From Aplidium turbinatum (Eukaryota; Chordata; Ascidiacea; Aplousobranchia; Polyclinidae): a stretch of DNA of 64,000 nucleotides. Position 1 is the stretch's first letter. Every line of letters begins with the position of its first letter. Where the stretch lies: NCBI GenBank assembly GCA_918807975.1, contig OU964918.1, positions 34,704,477 through 34,768,476 on the forward strand. Direction: 5' to 3'. Below are positions 35,501 through 47,500 of this stretch, piece after piece. A program made the position numbers and the translations under genes. A model generated the notes under the pieces. It worked only from the letters and a program-made list of their open reading frames with translations. It had not been told where the DNA came from and did not search any database.

Positions 35501-38500
35501 TAAAGAATACCTGTTTGGAAAAACAGTTGAAAAGTTACTAGTAAGCTGCTTTTCTTAACAAAACCTTTGCAATAGGCTAGATGTAAAGCAAGTATACGGG
35601 TAGTTGAATTAACAAGTAGGCTGACCATGAGCATGTAATGAGTATCCAGTCCTATGCTAATAGCGCAATGCAGGTTATCATAACAAGATTTATTAAACTA
35701 CTATCGCCGCCAATTGTCATTTTACGATAAAAAGACATTATTTACGATAAACAGAAGCCCTTTTACTGTCAGACGTATTAAAAGCCTTCGTATCCCCTTT
35801 TTTAATCCCTGCCCCTACCCTACCCTTCCTTAAGGATTTATCGTTTTCATTGAGATTGTATTTTTAAATTTTCCTAAGGTACATCATAAAGTCGGGAGAT
35901 ATTCACAGCCTTACAATAAAAAGAGTTGGACTTGCTGACAATAAAGCAGTTGTAAAAGTCAGTTTCGGGGAAACATTTTCGTCTGCTGATTTGCATGTAG
36001 TTGGTGAGTTGGTAAGAATTCGACAAGAAAATTAAGCAGAATTACCAAACTATTTTAAAACATGTTCCTGGTGAGACTTTATTTGTCTTACGCATAAAAG
36101 GGTTTGAAAAGAAAACACAGTTCTCGTAAGTTAGTTTTCAATTATTTTCATAAATATAATAATTTTAGTCTGCTGCAGAGCTCTGGTAAGCTACCATAGC
36201 CTACGTTCAAAGGGATATCGGTTCGACACGTATGTCCAATCAAGATAATTGCGGGTTTAGAAAAGAATTAAACACATGCTTGAACGTGGACATGAATATT
36301 GACTTTTTCTCCTCACAATCCATTTTTTCAAAATCTTCACCCACCGGGAATCAGGCTTGACACGACAAAAACCTTTGACTTTATTTCATTACAGCTGTTT
36401 CTGTTTCAGCAAAACCAATCAAGGTGGTCAGCAAGTTACATGATGTCAAATGTAGAGTTGGACAGCCGGTGAGCTTCACATGCGAGATCGATGATCCAGA
36501 CGCAGATGCTACAGTTGAATGGTTCAAGGATGATAAACCAGTCAAGGTGGGTAGCCTACGGGTAAAGAGACATTTTAGGATCACCTGGCAATCTCTACGC
36601 GTATAAGCAATGTCATATTACATATCCCGCTATGATAGCTTAGTTGCATAGCGCATGACTTTGTGAACGAAGAAGCTTCAAGATCAAGCGGTGCTGGTTC
36701 GACTCTCGGGGTGTGCGCTTGAGCAACGCATTTCAGGACTGCTGTCCATTTAGCGGCACCTAATGGATGGAATAATTTCCCGGCAACAGCACTTCAACAA
36801 TCGAAGAACTTCACTCTGTCAATCTCGGTAACCGGCCCAGCGTCAAAATCCTCTACAAGTATGCAAAACTATCAATAACCGGTCAAGGCTTTGTCAGTCC
36901 AAAGATAAAGATTCAAAACCAACCAAACCAACCATATTTTGCGTTACTAATTGAACAATTAAAGCCTGTATTTTGTTGCAAAAGAAGATATTTGTTTGGT
37001 TGCAGTTAAGAACAACCTTTGATAGTGTCAAGTTGCAACCTTAAACAAAATTCATTTCAAAAAAATAAACCCAAAAGCCATCTTCAATATTTAAATAGCA
37101 AAAAATAAATGCAAACATCCGATTTACGTTTTAGATTTTTTAAATAGCCTATATTTTACAGAGAATTTATTTTTTGAGTAGTTCTTGTGATTATACACCA
37201 CAGGTTACAAAATTACAACCTGCCGATCAGATACGGCTGGACGCTTCGCACACCCGGCCTAGGGTGCATCATCTGACCTTTTTCGTTTAAATTTTGTTCT
37301 ACAGTTGTCAGAAGTGTTCCTTTTGTCAAAGTAAACACACTTGTGAAGTTTTATGCGAAATGATTTGGATCTAGGGGTACCACATCGCAAATGAATTTTT
37401 GACATATAGACGTCAAGCGAAAAATGCGAAAAGCCTAGTTTCAGATGGCATGTCTGTGGTGCACATATGTACCGTTAGTCCAAAAGCGTCAAATCATTAA
37501 TTTTAGGGTTTTTCTCTCTAAACTGCACACCTTTTGATCATTTTATTGCAAAAAAATATTCGCTGAACTTTATCTAAACTTTAACATTCACTGTTTTGGT
37601 CACAAAACACCAATAAATGCACATTGTTTTGCTGAATTTGCAAAATTCTGTATTTTCCGAATTGAAATAACACAGTTAAAAAAGGCACAGTTTCCTGCTC
37701 AACATAATATGCAGTATCCATTAAACATTGTTGTTCATTTCCTTCTTCCGTAAATTCGGACACTGCCGATAGCTGCATTCAACAGTCTGCAGAACAGTTG
37801 GGAATCTCTGTTCAGACTTTGCCGATGAAAGATAGTCGCATCCAAGCTTGACGCCGCCCCGTTCAGCTGCATCATTCACTACTCTCAGCTGCCTTACAAC
37901 TGTGTAGCAAGCTGCATATGAAGGACAGCTGTCTCACTGAAGAACATCTTCGTCCATGAAACTTGTACAATGGCCAAGCTTTAGTGCTGCAAAAAGGAAC
38001 CAGGAATCTTCATTGATTAGATCAGCCAACTTGGTGGCTGACAACATTGGAATCAACCTTGGTTTTCCAAAACCTTCTACAAATCTTTTTGATGGCTGTC
38101 TGAAACTTTTCATTTTCTTTAGTATTGCTCTTGCCATTGCTGCTTTCTCAGCTGGCAGTGTCTTGGTGCTGAAAAGGGCAGAGGGAGCAAGTTCTCCAGA
38201 CAAGTACCATGTGTGTAGCACGAAATATTTGAGCGCTACCTCTGCTACCAGCTTGTCTTCTTCTTTGTATTGGTGTAAGACTTTAATAAAGCGCAAGTTG
38301 TTTGTTGGTGCGTTGACTTGGCACGGTGCTAAAAACCAGTACCAGCCATAGCACGACAAGATAAATTTGACAAGACGCTGAAACTTTGCAATTTGAATGT
38401 AATACACCATTTGCACGTCATGAACCAGTATGTCTGATAGAATGCAAAGGGATGAGTGATCAACCATGTCGAAGTCGGTGTTTTTGTGATAGCAAAATAC

Positions 38501-41500
38501 TGGATGCACAGTTGCTTGGGCATGTGTCCAGTGAAAGCCCTGGATTTCATTTTGCACATGAAAAGAATAATTCTCTGAAAAGTCCATTGCAATCAAAACT
38601 TCACCTTCTTGCAAATTTTCTTTTCTGGACTTGTAATAATTTGATTGTGCTTTGGACACACAACTATGTGAAAGCAGTTAGACCAGCTTCTCAATCAAGG
38701 TTTCTATGAAATCTGAAACACTCGTGATCAACTGATCATCGTAACAATTTCTGCTCTATCAACTGTTGTCCACTGTTTAAAAGTGATGTCTTCATCATGA
38801 TCCTCAAACAGCGAGTTAAGGTGGCTTCTCAAAACTTCTGAAGATGGACAGTGGTCACACTTGCAAAACATGCATTCTCTTGAGGTAATATCACAGACCA
38901 TTAAAGAATGCAAGTCTGTAAGATTCTGCCAAATTTCCCGCCTCTATCAGTAACTTTGGGATTCTCATGAATTAGACAAACACAAACTGAATGGGTTCCG
39001 GAAGCTCCTGCCAAAACGCACCATTTTGGCCTTAATGTGCAAAATTTTGACAAACCAATCTTCATATCTGGTTGTCTCTTTTTAAACTCCTGATACAATT
39101 CACTTAGTGTCACCAAAACCAATCTGTTTTGTTGATAGCATTTTTTGCCCACAGACACTTTATCCTTTTGACCTGGAAGTAACCTACTAAATTCATCATT
39201 TTCATAGAACTTCAACACAGAATCCATAATCTCTTGAGGGAAAGCCCTTTGTCGACGTGGTTGAGGTTTTGGAAGATTGGTTTTGGTGACACTAAATGAG
39301 TTGTATCAGGAGTTGAAAAAGAGACAACCAGATATGAAGATTGGTTTGTCAAAATTTTGCACATTAAGGCCAAAATGGTGCGTTTTGGCAGGAGCTTCCA
39401 GAACCCATTCAGTTTGTGTTTGTCTAATTCATGAGAATCCCAATTTAACGTTGTAACTGTTGTATAAGACGTTGTAACCGGCCACGGAATTGGTTTTAAC
39501 GTCTCCCCTCAGTCAGTTGTTTAAACTGTGCTACCCATCCTTCTTTCACTTTTAAAAATGCATGGTACACTTACTACAGCAAACTACCTCATTTCTACTC
39601 GATTATCCCACTTCATATTTGGAAGCTAGAAAGCCAAGGAAATTATCTTTCATTTAAGCCAAGTTGCAGAAAAATCGAAGTAGAGAGTTTTTTGCTATAA
39701 GCGATCAAAGTTTCGTCATGCATGACTGATCACAAAGAGTCATGTGTGAAACTAGCCACTTGGTGGCCTATAGTGATATAACAACAAACAAAAAATATAT
39801 CTTTTCAGAACCTCCTTACTTTGGATAACTCATATGCATTGGAATTTTCAAGTTACCATTTGAAACACCTTCATAATAGCCTAATAGGTCAAACAAAATT
39901 TGCAGTTAATTTTTACGCATGAGCGATCACGAAAAGGGCCAATTTTCAATCATCGATATCTCAAAAAGTACTGAGCCGATTTTGGTAAAATTGGTATCAC
40001 TTTTCTCAGAATTGCACAGAGTTTCTACATATGAAATTTTATAAAAATCTACGACATATGGTTCCACAACTGTACCAGTAGCCATGAAATGACCCCAAAA
40101 TAACAAAAAATGACATAATTTAATCCAATTGTGGTACCCCTAGATGTTAATGAATTTTTCTGAAAAGTTGCACATCTTCAACAATCATAAAAAGGAACAT
40201 TTTAATCCACTGCAGAAAATCAAAGAAAAAAATGAGGGGCAGATGATGCACCCTAACCCGGCCAGTCGAACTGTGCGAAGAAGTGTGATACACACTCATG
40301 CAGTATAATCCTGAATAAAAATCCAGTCAAAAGTTAACGCTGTGTGAAGTGTTTAACTATTGAAATTGCTGTGAAAGATTAAATACGTGTGACTTTGGAA
40401 GTAGCCTTCGTCGCATGTGATAAAATAATGATATTTTTCACAACGCATTTACCTGCAACAACCAAGCATGTTATTTGTGGCGTAGGCTACTGCTGAATAA
40501 TTCACGCCCTCTTCTGAATCCCCCCGACAAGTTGCAGACTGTTCAATAAAATGGTTATTCGGCTGGCGAGTAAGCTATCTTTTCCCAGTCACCAGGCCCT
40601 TTCTCGAAAAAGTTTGGGCGACCTTTGCTGTCGGTTAATAAGTTTCTTATCTGCATCAACAACTTTCAGTTTATGATTTCAGGCTTCTTCTAAATACGAA
40701 ATGACAAAAGTAAAAGGCAAATACACATTGAAACTGAAAAGCAGTTCGGTTGCGGATGAGGGAATTTACCAGTTCCAAATCAGGGGTGTCAGATCGGAAG
40801 CGACACTGGCATGCAGTGGTATGAAAGCTGTGTGGTTGTAGACATGCTTATGCAATTAGGTTTGCTCTTCAACGACACGTAGCCTATCGTGTGACGCAAA
40901 CTTTATGTTTCTAGAATTTATGCATTGTATCTTACAATTTATAGTAGGCTACCATTAGACTATTCTGACCGGATAACAACATAACTTCAACAAACTTTCG
41001 AAAACACAATTTCTCAGCAACCGGATGCAGCAATGACAGCAATAAACAGACATTTCTGCCATTAAGCCGCCCTCTTCAGTATCGCACCACCATTGTTTGA
41101 GAAACGCAAACATCCCTGTATTAGTGGTGAGCCTACTAAGTCTAGTGCTGACAACCAAAATAAATTTTCCGCTTCTATATTCTGCAAGCAATGTTGATAC
41201 GGTACTTAACTGAGCTTTTGTATTGTTTATTGTTAGATCCTCCTGTAGTTGACAAGGAATTCATGGAGAAATTGAAGAAAAATCCACTAAAATTTAAGGC
41301 AGGAACTAAAGCTAAAATCGAGGTTCCTTTCACTGGAAAAATGCCACATTCGTAAGATTATGAGTTTTTGGCTATAAATTACATCATTGCTTACATTACA
41401 GATCCTATTTTATCAATAAAAGTTGTCATAATAGTAGGCTAAAGCTTTTCAACATAGAAAGAACATGTAAGCTTTTGTAATGACAGGAGCTTCTTGTATT

Positions 41501-44500
41501 ATTACCAAACGAAACGAATACATTGCATAAGTTTTCAATATATCTAAAATTTGCTTGATTTCAAATAAGTGTAGCCTTCTAACCTCACTTGAAGTGTTGT
41601 GCCGACTTCAGCGTAGGACTAATCAGTTTACGTGATTAACATGCTTCATCAATGTAAATTTATTGTGTTGTCTCTTGGGATATCAGACAGCTTGGAAGCT
41701 GGTTTTGCGTCCAGAAAATGAACAGCCAGAAGGTAAAAAAACGTCTTCCAAAAATGCTTTGTTCTTCGTATATACATTTGCTTTTAAAGCTTTGGTAGAA
41801 AGTTTGCTTTATTGAACCATCATACACAAACAAAACAAAGTAACCTTAGCAGGTTTAACATGTTGTATTACACAGAGATATGACATAATTAAAAAAAATC
41901 AACTCAAACGTTTTCGTTGTCGACACGTACGAGTGTCCTTATCAGGAATTACTTAAACTTGCAATATACCGTACATAAAATGAAGATTATAAGATAAATC
42001 TGACTATGCACTATGACTGTTACGACACTGCGGACTGAAAAGCGCCAACTGAACATTTGTATTTATGAAAACTTTGTTGTTAGTGACCACTCTAATAAGG
42101 TAGAATGGGTAAAGGAGAATGCACTTAGATTAAACTTTTTGCTTTTACAATACTCATCAAACGAACTTACATTCAAGTAAGTTAGGCTAATGTGTCTGTT
42201 CTTGTACAGTAGATTTTCTGGTCTCTCGCACCTTACTTATACAGATATTTCGATAATCTTTGCAGTGTTTGTTGGACAAATGGCAGAGTAACATTGGAAG
42301 AGCGAGGGCGGTTTGCTATGAGCAACACAGACAAGGTTGCCATATTGACGGTCGATGCTTGTAAAGTTACAGATGCAGGAACTTATGAACTGAAGATAAT
42401 CAACGAAAACGGAGAAATGGATATCGAGCTTCCTGTACAAATTATGGGTTGGTTGTTTATGAGAATATAATTAAGTTAATTACGGCACCGTTCAGTGCAG
42501 GGATATGAAAGCAGTTGTTTCTGTGAATGCTTCTATGCTTCACTTTTATGTTTTCAAATCAAATTACATTAAAATTGCACCAGTTAGCGCAATTACAATC
42601 AAAGTCAGTTAGAAATTCCATAGAATATCAAATATAACTACCTCAATACAGTGCCATTATCAACTTATTATCCATGGTAAACATTGCATCAGCTTAAGCT
42701 AGTTTGATTGATTGTGAGAACTTTTAAGTTATCTTCAGACTGAGAAAGCTTCTTTGAGAGCTCAATCCTGGCAGTTTCGTTTACCGTACTCCAAAATGCT
42801 TTTGACGCAAGGCCAGTCACCGAGTTTGACAGAGTGAAGGTTTCGATAGTTATTGAAGTGTTGTGTGTACATTTTTCCATCCACTAGGTGCAGCTGAATG
42901 AAGAGCACTTCTGAACATGAGTTGCTAAAGCGCTCACCCCAAAACTGAACCAGCGCTGCTTGATATCGCCCTTTTTCGTGCGCAAAGTTAGGCAATGAAC
43001 CAACTGAGCTATTGTAGGGCGGACGGAGATTGAAACGGAAGCCGTTTTTTCTATTGCTTCAACTTGCACATTCTTGGTCCAGTGGCACCACTATCTTCTG
43101 TTCTTTTCTCTTTTGCTACATGGACTCGACTTGAACTCGAAAGAAATTGAATGTTTTTTTATTGGCTAACCAAGATCTTTGCTATAATGACCTGACTGCC
43201 AACAAGGCGACAACATAATAAGCATTTGAACTTTGTGTTTGTTGGTAGGCTACTTTTTTTCAGCTGTAGTATTCAATCAGTCAGCTTACCGACATCTTTT
43301 ACTCATTTCACCAGAAGTAAATTGTATTTGTTTGTATTTTTTAGCTAAGCCTCCTGCACCATCCGGTGAAATAGCAATCAGCGATATTGGGAAAGATTGT
43401 GCTAAATTGTCCTGGAATCCTCCAATCGACCATCATATTCCAGTAGAAGATTATCTAATTGAGGTCAAAGGTCAGAATGCAATTACAAGTTGTCTAAAAA
43501 CGGAATATCACCTAAACAATTTTTGATCATAACTCTAGTTATTTAATGATCATCTTTAAGATAGCAAGCATATTAATGGATTGGGTTACTGACAACCAAG
43601 AGATTCGTGTTAAAATAGAATTACCTTGAACTTTCAAAGTTTAATATTTTGCATATGCGTAGTTATATTACAATACAAGCTACTTTGCTGTTTGTTAAAT
43701 ATATGATAGAAATGTTTTGTGATTAATTTTGTTGCAGATGACAAATCGGGAAAATGGAAGCCTCTCGCCAAAGTTCCCAGCAGCGCGACATCTTATGAAG
43801 TAAAAGGATTAAAAGAAGGCGAAAAATATCAGTTTAGAGTTAAATCTATGAATGAAGAAGGAACGAGTGAACCATTGGAATCTAAAGTCGTCACTCCTTT
43901 ATCTCCAGACGAACCACCGGTAATAGATCCCAAGGTAAATCTATGAGATTATTATTGAAATAAGTCGCGTACATTTACATGAATTTTCATGTAAATCGGC
44001 TTTCCGAAAAAATACAGTTTATTGTTAAGTTATTGTTGAAGAAAGTAGCTAAATAGCTTTTTTTATTTATTTTTTTATTTCATTTCTGTTGGTTCGTCAG
44101 CTCAATGGGTTAGCAATAGCAAAAACTCTGTAGCCACGTTTATCACAAAATAGCTCTCGTCCTCATTTTTGCTTGGTATTTAGCATTGAGGAGATGGACT
44201 CAGCCAGGAATTTGGATTTAGCACAGCAATGTGGGTTAATTGGTTGCGCTTCTACGCCCGCAACTGCGCGGAAACTAGCCTATCTTTTGCAAGTGCTGAG
44301 AGCAAACTGTAGGCTATTTACAATAGATGACGAGAGACATCGTAAGAAAGCACACATCATTGTTATTGTTATCATTAAAGTCAAAAGAATGGTAAGCCAT
44401 GTATTTTTTCACTTCAAGGTCATAGAAGAATTGGAAAAAAATCCTATTGTTGTAAAAGCAGGAGAAACAGCTAGAATCCGAGTACCGTGTAAGGGAAGTC

Positions 44501-47500
44501 CCCCTCCAAGCGCAACTTGGCATCATGATGGCGAGGAAGTGTTACCAGTCAAAGTGAGTTTGCTTAAGAGTAACTCCAACTTTCGTGTTCCATCAAAATT
44601 CACACTAGCTACGTTGACACAATGCATGTAGACGTTGAATCAATGTAAAAAAGACAAGTTTTTGCTGGCTGGTCAATCTTCCAAAAAAGTAATCTAAACT
44701 TATGTTGCCAGTAATGTATTTGCGGAAATGCAAAGTTGTACAATTAAACAACGAAAACTCCAAACTATTTTAAAACAATACTTAAAATTACAATTTTGGT
44801 TGAGAAAAGCCTGTTAAATCTACAGCAAACTGGTCCGCCCTATTAGCTCAGTTGGTAATAAGCGCTTAACTCCACGAACGAAGAAACTGCAAGATCAAGC
44901 AGAACTTGCTCGACTTTCGGGATATGTGCGCTTGGGCAAAACATTTCAAGGATTGCTCTCCATTCATTGGCTATCAAACAAACAAAACAATTTAAACAGC
45001 ACCACGGCACTTAGCCTATCGTGGAGTAAAGGAACATTTGAAATCTATACTTAATGCAAATACATTGATATAAATTTCTAGCATCACAGAGCAACAAAGA
45101 CTTCAAGCACAAACGAAGTTGTCTTAGAAATAAGGAAGTGTCAACTTTCTGACAGCGGCAACTACGAGGCTAGAATATTCAACAACGTTGGTGGTGTCGT
45201 CATAAATACAAAGATAGTTGTAAAAGGTATCATTGTTTCAAACCGATCATTGTTTGTTTGTTTTACTTTCAACAGTGTTTCAAATGATGCAGCTTAATTT
45301 CTGTTTATAACGTCTGTCAAATAAGTTTAACTAAACCACTCAGACAAAGAGTTACTTTACATTTGGATGTGTTTACTTTATAACCAACTTACAATAGATT
45401 TAGCATCCATCAATTAAGCATTAGCCTAAGTAGTAAGATATAATACCCAAGTAACAGAATTTCTAATAATTTGCATTCACTACTTTAGTTTCAAAAATGG
45501 TCGTATTTTCGAAACAATCTAATTTCTTAACATTGTATATTAAAACAAGCATCAATTTTTCTATATAATCAACATCTTGAACTTCTTTAGATATATAACG
45601 ATAGGCTCTGTGCTGTACATATTTCTTCTTATTAGTTTAGGCATAGATTTACTTAACATACAAATAACCAATCAAAATGAAAACATTGAAGTGATGCATT
45701 TGGGTTTTAGACGTTTGCGACTTTAGTAAGACCTCCATCGTCTTTGATAACGTTACTCCCAATGAAGTGGGCATGTCTTGGTCGGCTCCGGAGCAAGATG
45801 GTGGAAGTCCAGTAGAAGAATACATCATTGAACGATCACTGGCTGGAAAAAATAAATGGGAAAAGGTGAAGAATTTTAAAAAATGTTTAAAAAATATCTT
45901 AGCTTTTTTTCACTATCGCCCTGTAAGCTCAAAGTAGCCTACAGGATACTATGTGAAAGCGCTATTCAGTGACACAATGGCTTGCCATGTGTCCCATTAT
46001 CTTATATTGTAAACTGTCCATGAACATTGGACAAGTCAATTCTGAAGCAGTTCTCAAAAACAAAAAAACACCATGTATGCATTGACCAGGTGGGTGAATG
46101 TAAATCCGATGCAACCAAATTTACTTGCAAGAATTGTCAACCTGACATGACCTACACTTTCCGAGTAAAAGCGTTGAACAAGCAAGGTGCCAGTGAACCG
46201 GCAATTTCCGCCCCGATCAAGTGTGGTGCTGAAATGGGTGAGTTTTACATTTTTTTTAAAGATTTAGTTAGGAAAAAAGAGAATTCAGTTTTTGTGTCAA
46301 ATTTTACCTTGTTAAAACTAAATAAATTTTTAAACTTTGTTTCAACTAATTTTGATATGAATCATGTCTTTGGACGCAAAACCGTTCTTATTAAAAAATA
46401 TTTGTAAGCTGCATATTTTGGATTCAGTGAAACCTTCAATTGATCCAAAACTTCTGAAAGAATTGATTGATCATCCGATTCGGGTAAAAGCGGGTCAAAC
46501 TGGAAGACTAAAGGTTCCAATTCAAGGGGGACAACCTCCCCCGACTATAACGTGGGTAAAAGACGGAGAGCCACTGAAAGGTAAGCTAAAATTCAACTTG
46601 GCTTTACAGGTATTGTTTTTTTGCTGTTGCTCAAGTTCTACCGATTAACTCAATTTATTTAATTCTAGAACGTTAATAATATTTTAAATCTAACTGAAAC
46701 GCTTGTGTGCAATTGTGCATTCAATCGAAGTGCAGTAACATTTTCATTGTCACAATATGTCAGGCCTAGATCCCATAGATCGTAATGTTGATAAAACTTT
46801 GTTCCAGAATTTTACAATCCCATTTGCAGTTTGCACCCACAAAAATCTCTATTCTTTCCTTACATTCTCATTATTGATACTGTGATAATGACCACCTGGA
46901 TGGTTTGTCACAATAGAATCAAAGTGCAAAATCCTCTTTCTTATTGTTAATAGTGTTAGATTTCACTTTCAAAAGCAGCCTTGCCCATCTTCACTTAATA
47001 ACTTGCACACAGGCCTTCCTGCTTCGAGCCATCTTTTTCGAACTATCAGACTTTCAAGTTGCAATGAAATGTTTGTAATTCTAACCGCAAGCTTCTTCCA
47101 TCTCCCAAGCGATCTAAGATAGCCTATATCTATCAGGTTATTCAGCTACCGGCCTATTGTTTTCGCTGTCATATCAGCTGACGGAAGTCTTGTTTTTCTA
47201 CGTTCGCAACACATGTTGCATTGTATTGACTGAATATCTGGTTCCTTTAGTTGGATAAGTATTTGAATTTATTAGACAAAACTTATAAGTTTTTTCTCAG
47301 CTGACGGGAAACGCATCGTATGCAATCATAACGACGTTAAGAATGCAACTGCCATTTTGCATAAATGCCAAAAATCCGATAGTGGATTGTACAAGTGTAA
47401 AATTAAGAATGAAGCTGGAGAAATCGAGGTGCCACTTCAAGTTCAAGTTGTTGGTGAGTGATTTTGCGGTCGTTGTGCAGTTGTTATAAACCTGGCAAAT

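Larger units (their letters stand above)
37260..40255 (-). mobile_element. DNA transposon with long inverted ends and a decayed transposase-like gene
   Basis: Ends TAGGGTGCATCATCTG and CAGATGATGCACCCTA carry a perfect 8-bp duplication acccggcc (37252-37259 and 40256-40263). The ends are similar over about 140 bp, including a second matched block TCTAGGGGTACCACA near 37370 and 40130. The minus-strand gene resembles proteins I have seen in many invertebrate genomes but cannot place in a superfamily. The 8-bp duplication would allow hAT, P or others. Confidence 0.8.
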
